The position numbers and the translations under genes were made by a program. From assembly GCA_023079485.1 (NCBI GenBank), contig CM041084.1:17264609-17328608 (forward strand): a stretch of DNA of 64,000 bases, in the 5' to 3' direction. Position 1 is the first letter of the stretch. Every line of letters starts with the position of its first letter. Positions 13,401 through 24,381 of this stretch are shown piece by piece. The notes beneath the pieces are model-generated. The model did not search any database, had not been told where the DNA came from, and saw only the letters and a list, made by a program, of their open reading frames with translations. Source of the DNA: Archilochus colubris. Taxonomy: Eukaryota; Chordata; Aves; Apodiformes; Trochilidae.

Positions 13401-15566
13401 GTCAGTTGTTTCTCTACCTTCCCTCAGTGCAGAGTAGCATAAAGGCAGGGCAACCCAGCAGTCTGTGAAAACCATTTGGCTCCAGCTGTAGCTAAAGATG
13501 TTTGAGGTAGCTCTCTTCGAGAGACACTAATGGAGACAGTCCTTTCCCAGTGATCCAAGCAGCATGCCTCACTCTCTGCCCTCCCTGTTTTTGTAAGAAC
13601 AATATTGTCATGATCAAAAAGAGCACAATCCACCAAGCTGGAATCAGAAAACATCCTGCAGGAGGAAAAAACAGAAGATGACTGCTGCAGTGTTTCCACT
13701 TGCTTCATCCTCTTTGTTAAAGCAACCAACAATTGGAAGGGGACTTGAGCTCTACACAGCTGTTATTTACCTCTGTTTTGAAATACAGAAAGTTGTGGTA
13801 ATCTGTTTATTTTTCTTTAACTCTTTTGTGGTTGGGAAGTTATCACGCAGTCCAAAAGGCAATATGAATACATTTTGAGAAAATTATTGTGCTGTCACTG
13901 TTTTAACAACTGTTTCTTTGTAAAAGAAAAGCAATAAACAGGGGAGAGCAGATTAGATGAACACAGAAGCTATAAACTAAGACAAAAAATCTTAGTAAAC
14001 AGCGAAGTTGGACAAACTATGACTGCTGGAAAGTTTTGCTTTTTCTCTGGCTTTCATTAAGATTTCTCTAAAACTTAAGGATGTCTCAAAAAAAGGAGCT
14101 TGGTGCATTACACCTAGAACAGAACCTGGCTCTCCTGTAGCTGGTTCTAAAGCTCTGGGAATGAGAAGAGCAAAGAGGAATATAGCATATTAAGGAGGAA
14201 AGTGTTCCTTTTAGGGTTCTTTTTTATATTAATCAGTTGCAGTTATTAAGGCACCTTGATAGCAGGTGTATAGTACTAGTGGCCCTCACGTCACGCAGTT
14301 GCATAGTCCCATCTGATCAAAGGGAATGATTACTCTTGCTGTATCAAAAAAAGTTTAATCCCTATCCTTTGAGGAAAAATGCTTTGTGTTACTGTGCTCA
14401 GAATTTGTTCTGTATTTTGCTTAGGGTTTAAGGACTGCCTTGAGAATTAAATTAACTTGGACTATTTCCCCTTGCCTCCCTTGTAAAGCTTTGGTCTAAC
14501 CCTGCAAATGACCTTTGTGTGGACATACTTTACATCCACATGGAGCCATTTGGAGTTTGGTGCCTGTGAAACAGCACAATACTGCAGCAAAAAGTTCAAG
14601 TATATCTCATGAGTTAAAATATTTGGCCGCTGCTTTCTTCTGGGAAAGCAGTTCTGAAATCAACATCTGAGGATGTCTCAGCAAAAGACTGGACTGAAAA
14701 TATTCTGTAAACGTGGCTTTGTTCCTCATCTCATTACTTTCATTTTGACTTCTCCCAGAATTAAGATATTGCAGATCTGATTTCTGGAATGATTTTTGTC
14801 TAGATTTGCAATTCTTAGACTGCTGTTGAAAAGAGAAAAACAGGTGGAGGGTGCTAACAATTAATTTAATCCCACTAGAAATATGTTATATTCAAATGCT
14901 TTATTCAGTCTATTCAAAAGCATGTTTCTTTTTTATATACTACCATTTTCATAGTCAGACAACATAGCCTGTTTACAGAAAATTAATGAGCATTCATGTT
15001 TGTTATTAGTAGTAATTTACATGACTGGATTTCTACATTGTTTTTTTTTTGTACTGGCAGATGAACCACTTTGAACCTGACCCAACTGCACATACCCCTA
15101 ATTTCCACAGTTGTCTCTCTCAGTCCCTAAAACTGGAACAGAATCCTTCTTTAGATAGTATCTCTAACTTTGATCAGCCAGCATCTTCTGTAGCATTTGA
15201 AATTTGTTCAAAAGGTTTGTAAAGCACTGAAAAAGAATGAATTCAATATTTTATTCTCCTTGAAAGAAGCATTCATATACAATCCTTTCTCTGGAAGCAG
15301 TATTGTAGCTTGCTGTGGAATTTATAATACTTCTGCTATAATATCACTCCAGGAAGCTATGGTGACAGTTTAGCTCTTAAAACACCACACATAATCCTAA
15401 TCCAACCTCTTCTGGAAAATTCATACCATACAGACATAAATAGAAAGCAGCTTGCCTCACAGGGTTTTTTGAGGGGGTCATGTTTTCCTGGATACTGTCT
15501 CCCCATTTTTTATCTCACTTTTTAAAAGCCACAGCAGGAAGATGGGTGGTGGGAAAGCAGTGGGAA

Positions 15567-15620
15567 GGAAAGAAAAAAAAGAAAAGAAAAGAAAAGAAAA
15601 GAAGAAAAGGGAAAGGACAG
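15567..15620 (+). repeat. AAAAG-type microsatellite
   Basis: A purine-only run of about 45-50 bases, made mainly of repeated 'gaaaa' pentamers and ending in 'gaagaaaaggg'. It follows an A-rich tract. It is a simple sequence repeat likely to vary in length between individuals. Confidence 0.9.
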
Positions 15621-18609
15621 AACAGTGTAATATCACTTTCAGAGCCTAGTCCCCATAAACACTAATCAGCTTACTGGTTTAGAGACCTTCTGGCCTTTGG
15701 ATGGCTCCTGCTGTCCCAGAGAGCATCTCTTGTGTCTCTTCAGTGAAAAGAGAGCTGAGCAGTGGTCGGTCAGCATAAGTAGCAGCACATGGAGTCAGGT
15801 TTAAAAGGCAGCAAGAGCCGAGTACCTGGTTTCTGCAGGGTATCTGGTAGGGAGGCTCTGATGAGCTCAAAGTGAAGTAAAAGCTCTTTGGATGAGGTAG
15901 GCAAAAAAGAAACGGATGCATTGCCTTTGGGTGGAGCATGTCATTGTTGGAATGAGGGAGGGTTCCAAAATCAGTATATTCATGTGACAAAAATACATCA
16001 TTTTTACCCTTGAGATTTTTCTTAATGCCTGAAAGCTACCTTAATCCAGCTCCAGCTATAGAGGAAGATCTGTTAAATGGCAGGGCTCAGGAGAAAGGTG
16101 TCACACTTGTCCATCTAGAGGGAAGCTGTGGATAATGAAAAGAAATTCGGGATAGGTAGCCTGAATTTTGGAGATGACTGTTAGCACCAGTGTGCTACTG
16201 AAACACCATTTTACTAAGTGGTGGATCAAGCTGCTGACTATGTGATAAAGCAAGGAGTGATAACGCTGTTGTCAATCCATCACCAACTACTTTCACCTAA
16301 ATTTTCTGTTCAGTAGTCAAACTAAACGTTTTGCAAAATAGGTCTGATTTATCACCTCCCAGTCAACAACACAGAACCAGACACAAAACCAGAGTTTTTG
16401 TTTCAGTAGAGGAGCTAAGATAACCCAAATAGTAATTTCACTTTTCTCTGCCGTTCAAGCACTTAAGCTTTTCTGTCATGGCCAGTTTTAAATAGATTGG
16501 ATATTTATTGTGTTGAACTGCTTTAAACATTGTGTGTGGGGGACAAGAGGGTTTCTGAGGGAAAATGATACACATCTAATGGTCCTTGCTGACTTTCTAA
16601 AACAAGTTAATATTGTTTGACCTAAAGTGAATAAACCCTCAGCAGAGCTGAGGCTGATGACTTTAGCTGTTAGACTCTGACTTCCCTAATTTAAAACAAA
16701 TGAAAGTGTATATAATTTAAATGAATGCAGATGAGATGGGAGTGATACTCTTTTTCCTCTAGACCTTTACAAAATTAAGAAATCTTGCTGTAAACAGGCA
16801 TGGCATTTTCAGAAACAAGTTGTTATTCCACAGTGATAGTTTCCAACAGCAAAAGATGAAAAACAAGAGTTTTGCTTTCCTTATGGTGACAGGGTGTTTC
16901 AGAGGCTCTTCATTGAGAATAATACAATTTAAAAGTAAAGTGAGTTCTGCTGGGCTCCTCCTAGCTACTATAATCCTACTTGCTTAAATTTTACAGTGCA
17001 ACTCATTCCCCTGGGCTCACTGAATTATTCTTGAAATCATTTTTGTCTTTGGCTGGATGATGGTAAATTCCTGCAAGCATGAGCAATTTCATATTTCTTT
17101 ACAGAGTACCAAGTTTGCTGTCAGAGTTGATATACTAATACTCTAAACACACCAAAATGTATCAAACCCCAGACTCAGAATATCAGGGATGGTTGGTGTG
17201 AACCACTGAGATTGAATGCTGTGAAAGTAGTGCATCAGCCTCACACAAACACCTCCATGTTTTTCTTAGGGAGACTATAAGCAGACACACAGAGAAGCAT
17301 TAATAACACCAAAATAGGTTGTGAATTCACAAAACATCAGCAATATCTCTGTTTTGGACACTTTTTTCATGGAAGAACAACCGACTGCTCTACTTGGTCA
17401 TCCTTGCTCTGAGGAAAAAGGGCCTCCTACCCAAACACAGCTTCCTTGCTTGATCAGTGATTCTGTCCAGGAGGAAGAGCCATCTCACTGTCAGCTCCTG
17501 GTTTCTCTTTGCACTTTGGACATTGTCATCCTGAGTGCATGAGGAGCAACATACTTACAGGCACAGCCCTCCCTTCACACCTCAGCTTTATCGGAGAGGA
17601 CTACACTGAAGAGTGGCACATCAGCCAACACATTGGTTTTCATATGGTAGCAAGCTAGTTCCCCAAAAGCAGATGACTGCCAGAAGACAAATGGCTCATT
17701 TTTACCTAAAATACAGCAGGATAAGAACTACATGTGCTTAAGTTCACCCAAGCTATAATGTTAACCTTTGTTAGTACCCTCAAACCCACGAAGTATTTTG
17801 AGACTATGCAGTTCACTGTCTCCTATTCCAAACCATGGGCTTCAGTGTGTGCACAGATATACTCCTCCGATGTGATGGTCACGTAACACCTCTTCTTTGC
17901 AAAGACACTGCAGGCTTATGTATGCAAATGCACGGACACAGGCACACACACACAATTTTCCTCTGTCTCTAAGGAGAACAACAGCAACACCCATTCTGGA
18001 TTAAAAATAAATCTCTCCCAGGTAGCACTGAAAGGCAAGACCCAGTTTCCAACCTCAGAGAAAGCTGATCCAAAATCAACTGTTCCCCTCATCTACAATC
18101 TCCATCCTGCAGCTGGTACAGGACAGCCTGATTATTTCTACAGACATTTCAGGTCAGGACACTGGGCCCATTACTCACCTCGTGGGATAAGTTTTGTGGT
18201 CTTATGATGCTACTGGAAAGATGCTGAGGTGTTCTCAAAGCAGGGGGTGCTGAAGCTGTCCTGGCACAGAACAGGATATACACCCTAGAAGCTCCTACAT
18301 GGAAGGAAAAGCTATCTTCCCATGCACATGGGAAGTCTAAGGAGGGTATAGGAAGAAATCCTCACAGCCTCACTGAGCACACCTGGTAGTGATCTTCACC
18401 TCATGGCCCTGGACCTGTCATGCATCAATGCAATGTCACACTCAGACTGTCTCACTGCCCCGAGTACTTGACAGGTATGGCAAGAAGGAAGATCACAGGG
18501 TAAGGCAAGAGGCTGCTTTGCCCAGCTAAGTGCTGGAGGACACACTAGTAAGCAGTGACACACTTATGGTCTTACAGAAAATCTTTCTCTCCATCTCACC
18601 TCTATTCAG

Positions 18610-18705
18610 GGAGCCTGATGATGCTGGCTCTGGTCTGCCTCAGTGCCCAGGCACTCACAGGAGACTCTGCTTCCCCTTTGCTCAAACCCAATACTTGCCT
18701 TCAGG
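18610..18705 (+). other. Possible exon encoding a signal-peptide-like segment
   Basis: A pyrimidine-rich stretch 'ctctccatctcacctctattcag' ends at 18609. An open frame follows with two adjacent ATGs (18618 and 18621). From there it reads as a hydrophobic stretch, MMLALVCLSAQALTG, then a polar segment with Cys. This pattern resembles a secretory signal peptide. The frame continues to 18869 without a clear strong donor; 'ttcag|gtttgc' near 18706 is weak. No homologue is recognised, and a chance open frame is quite possible. Confidence 0.15.
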
Positions 18706-19294
18706 TTTGCCCTGTACCTGTTCTGCACATCTTGTTATCCAGAGGCACTAATGACAATATCTCATATCTCAGATTGGAGCCTCTGCTATATATTTTTCCA
18801 TGCCTGCAATACATTCTTCTTTTTGTAGCATATCAATTTTCTTTTTCATCTGAATTTTGCTCCAAATGATTAATCCTTCTCTGAATGTCTGAAGTGTAGT
18901 CCTCTTGTGTCCTGTTTTATTTCTCGTGCCTTGATGGCCAAGTTTTGCAAAGACTTCTACTTTCTGTTGCTACCTCTCTGTTCACAGGATCTCTGGACAT
19001 CTCTGATCAGTGATCCTAAGATCACTACTGTTCCCAGCTCATAAATGACACACTAATGCTCTCAAGATGCACACCTCACTACAGTGTCTACTAGATGTAG
19101 TATCTTGGAAATAGCAATTAATGAAAAATATGTGTGTCATCCACTTCTAGATCTTCCATTCTGGAGAGAACCTAATGAACTGCTCTCATGCAGTGCACCT
19201 GTCAACATCTTTGGGAGCAGGGAAGCTGTTAGACCGATGCCAACTGGTTCTCTGGCCACACACTGAAAAGTCTGTGCTCACAGGGTGTTCACAG

Positions 19295-19392
19295 ATACTT
19301 TCAGGGAGCATATAGGATTCACTACCTCCAAAATAGAGGAGAATCCAGAGGTGTTTGTGTTCAGCCTAAACCTCTCAAAGCAGGCCCTGATG
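19295..19392 (+). other. Possible internal coding exon, family unknown
   Basis: The segment is bounded by an AG (19293-19294, weak pyrimidine tract) and a good donor, 'gatg|gtgaga', at 19393. It is open in the plus frame that runs 19285-19479 and encodes protein-like sequence including EENPEVFVFSLNLSKQALM. Length is 98 bases, starting inside a codon and ending in phase 0. The opposite strand is also open across almost the same bases, which weakens the case. No family is recognised. Confidence 0.15.
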
Positions 19393-21744
19393 GTGAGATC
19401 TACGCAGCTGGGGTCTGTGGTAGGAAGTGTTACCAGAATGATAATTGCCTCAACAGCTCCTACGAGTGACAATTTCTGAGTGCCAACACCAGTTCAAACA
19501 TCTACTTGCTTGAAGGCATACTTTCTCCCAGTCACTCTTCCTTTTTTCCCCAAACTTGGGTCCTGTTAAAGTTGCACCTTCTCCTACTTTGCAGATTTTC
19601 TAGTTTTCTCTTTATCCCAGCACAAAATACCCAAGATTACTGCTCAATTCCAATACTGGCTACCTAATCCACCTTACCCAGATACTCCACACTGATCTAA
19701 GGTAAAAAGTCCTGTAAGAAATCTGCTCTCACTGTAACTCCCATTTCTCTCCAGTCATGTTCTCTCACAGGTAGAGCATTTAGGACTGATGCTGAGAAAG
19801 TCTCATCACTGCTTGTGGCACCTCAGGTCTGACATAGCATGGTGGGATGCAGGTGGTGAGAAGGACAGGGCCTTCAAGACAGCAGGGACAATATAACTGC
19901 TTGTGGAGGGAGTTACTTCACAGTGGGTTAGGTGCAGGTTAGATGTCTAAACACTTGTGCATGTGAGAGAAAGGCATGCCTGTGGGTCCAGCAAAAGGAA
20001 GATGCTGAAGATCATGTGAGAAGGAAGAATGTACCTAAAACATATTTACTATAATAAATTTCAGTCCTCTAGTCTACCTGGTCAAATTAATTTTGAAACT
20101 AATGATTAAGCACACCTCAGCCCCTGGACTGCAAGTGCAGGCTTAGTTTTACCTACCTCAGCAATTTAAATTCAGCTGCTAGACTTCACACTAGCGTGGC
20201 TGAGACGTGCTCAAAGATGTCTGCAGTAGCTCTCCTGTGGGAATGATACTCTTTAGGACGGAGTGATAATAAACAGTAGGATGGTGCTAACACTTTAAGC
20301 TGCTGCAGCTGTCTGCTAAGTGAATGTGTCAACACCTTCAGGCTGGAAGGTGAGAAAGTGAAATTATAGTTCTGTTACTCTAATTCTGATTTTGCAACCT
20401 CTTTTATTAAATCACTTTCAAGAGTGGTCAAGGCACTCTGAGTTTTTGCTTGCATCTTAAGAATCCAAGATAACAACATATTTCTGAAAGTTTGCCTTCT
20501 CCTTTAACTTTTTCTGTTGTAACTATGACACTACATTGAGAATGAAAAATTACAGCAGCATAGCCTTACACATGGAAGTCCTAAAAACACCCCAGTGTCC
20601 CAAACAAAAACAACTGTTACAACAAAATAGAACACTGTGATTAAGAGGAAGAAAACGAAGTACACAGTTTAATAAAGTGTAAATATTCTTTTGATAATTA
20701 CATAAAACCTTCTCAGAGTTAACAGTAAGATCTATTTCCTAAGTCATGCTATGAAGTAATTTGTGACTCAAGGATCACATTTTCCTCTGTGATATTTTCT
20801 GACCGTAACAGGGAGATGAAAGCTAAAGCTACTCTAATTGTTTTACAATATAAGAAAAGTAAAAATGGAAGATTTGTCATTGTGCTGATGTAGTTGTGCT
20901 GATATAAATAGAGTTTTGATAGATACTTAATGATCACTTGGAGGCTACTTGTGGTTTAATCTCTCTGAGATATTGTAAAAATATGACAGTTTTCTACAAG
21001 GATATTAGTTATGATGCTAATTTAAATTTTGAGTCAGTACTGTGGCTCTTAATTATCATTATCAATACGTGAAACTGGTTTTAAAGACATCAGAGATTTC
21101 TGACAGTGTTCTGCAGATTGACATGATGACTACATTACAGTGAGCAATATGCAGCTGAGCACACAACTACACTTCTTGGTTATGTTTGGTAACAGCTTCT
21201 AAACAGGAAAGGTGCCCAGACTGTTCCTCTTCTCCACCTTTCAAAATTCCAAAGTGATTTTAATTCTGGTCTTTTCAATTTCTTGACAACCACTGACCAG
21301 ACAACATTAAAACAGTTGGCTGAGGGACTGGATGGCAAGTAAATCTTTAACTGTTGTATAACAGTGAGAAACAACTAGGAAGCTGGACAGAACCATCTTG
21401 TAGATTGCCAGATGGAGAGCAGTATGCTTATTTAAAATATGCATATATAACCTGTGATCCAGGTCAGGTGCAGTCACAAAGTAGTCTTTCACATTAAAAA
21501 TTTATGAAAAACTAATTTTTTCAGAAACTAATACAGGTTTTCAACTACACATGCCTACTGAAAGCCATGGCAGCACACAGAATTGCTGGTAAGCACCTAA
21601 GTCAGTGTTACAAGCCTCAAGTTTTGAGACCCTCTTGAACTTGCTGGTGTGACCTTTGTTGATAAGGATCAGCGTTTGGACCTCAAGACTTCTCCAGCTA
21701 CTGTAGGTAAGCTTTTTCCCTGTTTTCTCTGGATATGAATCAGA

Positions 21745-21850
21745 GATTCATAGAATTGCTCAGGCTGGAAAGACCTTCAAGATCATCTAGTCCAGCCTTG
21801 CTCTAACCCAATTATATATTGAATATTCAATCCTGATGCTGATGTGAGTA
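21745..21850 (-). mobile_element. CR1 3'-end fragment (minus orientation)
   Basis: The reverse complement of a CR1 terminus is seen: 'attcatagaattgctcaggc', then 'tggaaagaccttcaagatca', then 'tctagtccagccttgctcta'. The match fades after about 21810. It lies about 350 bases left of the CpG island. Confidence 0.8.
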
Positions 21851-22026
21851 GCTGATGGATAACCAGGCCAGTCATCTCTTTTCAGAAACCACTTAGAGTA
21901 GCATAGTAAAAAACCCACAACCCATAACATCATCATTGTTTTGAGAGCACAAACAAGAGATGACCTTTCATGTCACACAAGACCTTTACCATTTCTTACA
22001 AATTCTTTCTCTTCCTTTCCTTTCAG

Positions 22027-22155
22027 ATAAATGTTACTTGTCCAGCTCCTATACTGAAAATAACCATTTTAGAAAAGGGGGAAAAACCTAAATTGCACAT
22101 TCCAATAAAGACTGATGAAGTAAAGAAAAACATTTCCGCTTACCACCTTCACTGA
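22027..22155 (+). other. Possible 3'-terminal coding exon, family unknown
   Basis: An unusually good acceptor tract, 'ttctttctcttcctttcctttcag', ends at 22026. A plus frame then stays open for 42 codons to a TGA at 22153-22155. It begins INVTCPAPILKITILEKG and is rich in Lys, Ile and Pro. An 'aataaa' occurs inside it at about 22105, but I see no donor. It could be the end of a plus-strand transcript stopping just before the CpG island, or simply a pyrimidine tract followed by chance open sequence. Confidence 0.2.
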
Positions 22156-23200
22156 GACAACAAAACTAACCTACCCACATGCCGAGGTGGGGCCTCAGGA
22201 TTTCAGCCTGGCCCCGTCCCAGAGCCTTCTAGGGCCTCACGAGGCCAGGTGGTGCAGGTGAAAGACAGGAGCAGTAAATCTTGAGTTTAAGCGGAAAGTG
22301 AGATTATTTCTCCGTGGCCCTCACACACTCTCCCCCCCCTCCCCAATCCCGAAAAGGCCAACGCCTGCCGCCTCAGGGCGTGCTGCCGGGCGGAGGCCTC
22401 CGGCGGGGTACGGGCCCCGCGGGGCTCCTCGGCCGCAGGGCGGGTGCCCTGGAAAGCAGCCGGGAGCCAGTTCCTGCCCTCGTGGTGTCGTCTGAAGAGG
22501 TGGGTGGATTTTTGGAGGGAACAGAAACCGCCAGCCTGGAGGCGGGGGAAGGGGACTGGGACGGATTCCCCACCGGCCCCAGCACTGGGAGCTGCTAGCA
22601 CCAGGAGGGTCTCATCGCAGCCACGGGGCTGAGGGGCTCGAGCCCCGCGGGCCGCTGAGTAAGAGGGGATCAGAGCGCCAGGACCCGCCGCGGTCTCGGC
22701 CGGGCTGGCGGGGGTGGCCTCCCCACTCCTGTAGGGGCGGGGGCAGCCGTGAAGCGCTGGTGCGGACGGTCGGGCCTTCTCGGGGCGGCGGGCTAACAGA
22801 ACGGGGGAAAAGGGGAGCCGTGCTCGGCCGCGGAGACCGCGGACAACAAGGAGGTCTAGCACAGGGCCAGTTACAGCGGTCGCCGGCACGGAGGAGGCGG
22901 TTAAACCGCGCAGAACCCCAAGCTTTCAGGAGGGCGCTGGCTGTACGCTCCGCTGGCGCGCCCGGCAGCTCCTCCTCACGCCGAGGCCGGCCCGGAGCGC
23001 AGCGAGCGGCCCCCGCCCGCGGCGGTGGGCGAGGCCGGTGCCCAGGTGGCCGGGAAGTGCGACGGGCGCATCTGGCGCGGCGCGATGGCCCCCAGCGCCT
23101 AGACAACCTAATTGGCGACGGCGGAGCTGGCAGCGGGGGGTACGGCTGACCCGAAGCAGCCGCCTGTTTGCCGCTGTCGGGGCGAAACGGCGCGTCTGTG

Positions 23201-23315
23201 CGGAGGGAGGGGGGAGACCCGAGGGAGGGGCGGCAGGCGGGGCGTGGGGCGCGGTGGTCTGATCGTGAACGGCTTCGGCTACGTCGACGGAGAGGGGGGG
23301 GGAAAGGGAAGGGAG
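23201..23315 (+). promoter_or_regulatory. G-run cluster with G-quadruplex potential in the promoter
   Basis: Two blocks of closely spaced G runs lie on the plus strand. One is at 23203-23256 (GGG, GGGGGG, GGG, GGGG, then further runs up to gtggggcgcgg). The other is at about 23293-23314, a run of nine Gs followed by aaaggg and aaggg. Each has at least four runs of three or more Gs with short spacers. Such clusters are common just upstream of CpG-island start sites, and a regulatory role is inference only. Confidence 0.55.
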
Positions 23316-23647
23316 TCGCCTGCATGCGGGGTAGGCTGTTGTCAGAGACAAAAGCCCGGCTCTACCGAGCGAGGGGGGTCGGGTGCTTTGCTGCCCGGGA
23401 GCTCTTTTGTTGCCGTTAACTAACAGGAATTTGTGCGTTTCTCGCCGCCCAGTCAAAGAGCTGCTTACGGCCGGGGCGAGGACAGCGAACAGGCGGCGGC
23501 TTCCGCCCGGCCCAGTGAACGGGTTGCCCCGCGGCTCCCTGCTCCCTACTCCTCCACCAGTTGATTGAAGTTCGGTTGGGACAGGGCGAGGAGCAGCCGG
23601 CCTACCGCCGCCTTCAGCCGGGACCCCCTTCACTTCCTCGGCGGCCC

Positions 23648-23710
23648 ATGGCAGCATTCCCTCGTCCCCAGTACCACCCGCCGCACGAACGCCTGAGCGT
23701 AGCGAAGTAG
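23648..23710 (+). other. Upstream ORF 1 (20 codons), if transcribed
   Basis: ATG at 23648 in 'gcccatgg' (C at -3, G at +4: moderate context), ending at TAG 23708-23710. It is relevant only if transcription starts upstream of it, which cannot be decided from sequence. The peptide resembles nothing known. It is the most 5' of six short ORFs that precede the main start. Confidence 0.4.
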
Positions 23711-23799
23711 GAGGGAGTGGGCGACTCCCGCCTCCCTCCGCCTTCCCTCTCCTCCCCGCGGCTGGGGCTCAGGATAGGAGGAGCTGGAGGAAGAGGAAG

Positions 23800-23820
23800 A
23801 TGACGAGCGGGTGCAATTAG
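23800..23820 (+). other. Upstream ORF 2 (6 codons), if transcribed
   Basis: ATG at 23800 in 'aagatgacg' (A at -3, A at +4), ending at TAG 23818-23820. As for the first uORF, its presence in mRNA depends on the start site. Confidence 0.4.
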
Positions 23821-23909
23821 CCTAACAAGGGACGGGTGGCGGAGGCGGCGGCAGCGGTGGCGGCCCCGCGCCGCGGACTGACACATCTGCTCTCTCTCCT
23901 CCTCCAGCC

Positions 23910-23939
23910 ATGAAGACAGAAATCGGGGAGCGCAGCTGA
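23910..23939 (+). other. Upstream ORF 3 (9 codons)
   Basis: ATG at 23910, frame MKTEIGERS, TGA at 23937-23939. It lies three bases after 'tctctctcctcctccag', a tract that could also act as a splice acceptor. This leader segment might therefore begin an exon joined to a more upstream start. Confidence 0.55.
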
Positions 23940-23968
23940 AGCCCAGGGCCATCCCGGCGCGCTTCCCT

Positions 23969-23983
23969 ATGGCAGCTGCGTGA
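23969..23983 (+). other. Upstream ORF 4 (4 codons)
   Basis: ATG at 23969 in 'cctatgg', frame MAAA, TGA at 23981-23983. G at +4 but C at -3, so the context is moderate. It is probably within the leader of the gene whose coding start is 163 bases downstream. Confidence 0.6.
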
Positions 23984-24082
23984 AGGGGCCAAGCCCCACT
24001 CCCCGGCGGCGGGGCTGGCCTCGTCGCGTCGGGTCTGCGCGAGTCGCTCTGGCGCTGGTTCCTCCCTCACTTCTCTTCCCCG

Positions 24083-24127
24083 ATGTGGGCTCCAGAGGAT
24101 TTGCGCCTCCTTTGTAACCGGGAATGA
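24083..24127 (+). other. Upstream ORF 5 (14 codons), ends 4 bases before the main start
   Basis: ATG at 24083 in 'ccgatgtgg', frame MWAPEDLRLLCNRE, TGA at 24125-24127. Only four bases separate its stop from the main ATG at 24132. A ribosome translating it would have little room to reload, so it is expected to reduce main-frame translation. The last uORF (24124-24132) overlaps its end in another frame. Confidence 0.65.
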
Positions 24128-24132
24128 AATAA
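24124..24132 (+). other. Upstream ORF 6: two-codon ORF overlapping the main start (TAATG)
   Basis: The bases atg aaa taa form a Met-Lys-stop ORF whose final A is also the first base of the main ATG. The initiator context is fair (G at -3). Overlapping stop-start junctions of this kind are known to allow termination-reinitiation in some eukaryotic messages. Whether this one works that way is inference. Confidence 0.65.
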
Positions 24133-24218
24133 TGGCTACCCAGTGGGCAGTGGGGCCACCCGGCGCAGATGGAGACAACGAGCCCCCTCCGGGCGGCGGC
24201 AACGGTGCCGGTGGCCAG
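24132..24218 (+). CDS. First coding exon (29 codons) of an unidentified CpG-island gene; partial
   Basis: ATG at 24132 has a strong context (A at -3, G at +4). The frame reads MATQWAVGPPGADGDNEPPP and then a Gly-rich stretch ending in Gln. It stops at a good donor, 'gccag|gtagga', with the intron beginning at 24219. Length is 87 bases and the exon ends in phase 0. The peptide is short, Gly/Pro-rich and probably disordered, like the N-termini of many large regulatory proteins, and gives no domain information. I do not recognise the gene. Placement at the downstream end of a CpG island, the clean donor and the T-rich plus strand beyond it support the reading. The frame also stays open past the donor, because the intron start is GC-rich. 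The remaining exons are either beyond 64 kb or among the uncertain segments listed below. Confidence 0.72.
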
Positions 24219-24327
24219 GTAGGAGCGGCGGGGGCGGGTGGGGCGCGGGTCGCGCGTACGCAGCGACGGGCAGGGCGGCTGCCTCCCGCCGCGGGGAACG
24301 GCTTGGCTGGAGCGGGCTTAATGGCCG

Positions 24328-24381
24328 CCCCCTCTCTCCCTCCCTCCCTTCCTCCCTCTCTCTTCCTGCCCGCCCGCCCCG
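24328..24381 (+). repeat. C-rich polypyrimidine tract just inside intron 1
   Basis: About 50 bases almost without purines, made of repeated ccct/ccctc units and ending in cccgcccgcccc. It starts 110 bases after the first-exon donor. The minus strand has many G runs with G-quadruplex potential, and the plus strand could form an i-motif or a triplex. Being within the CpG island near the start of transcription, it may affect early elongation; that is inference. Confidence 0.7.

Larger units (their letters stand above)
13401..21744. other. Non-coding DNA with a few exon-like open segments
   Basis: No gene can be called. The stretch contains an AAAAG-type microsatellite (15567-15620), a short CA repeat (about 17942-17954) and two plus-strand exon-like segments (18610-18705 and 19295-19392), listed separately at low confidence. 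A 103-codon minus-strand frame at 15679-15990 was noted but has no recognisable family or splice support. Confidence 0.5.

Noticed and set aside
22287..23952. Long minus-strand open frames (200, 237, 243 and 112 codons) in the CpG island
   Set aside because: They overlap each other and plus-strand frames, are Arg/Pro/Ala/Gly-rich, and arise because stop codons are rare in very GC-rich DNA. No start, splice or domain evidence.
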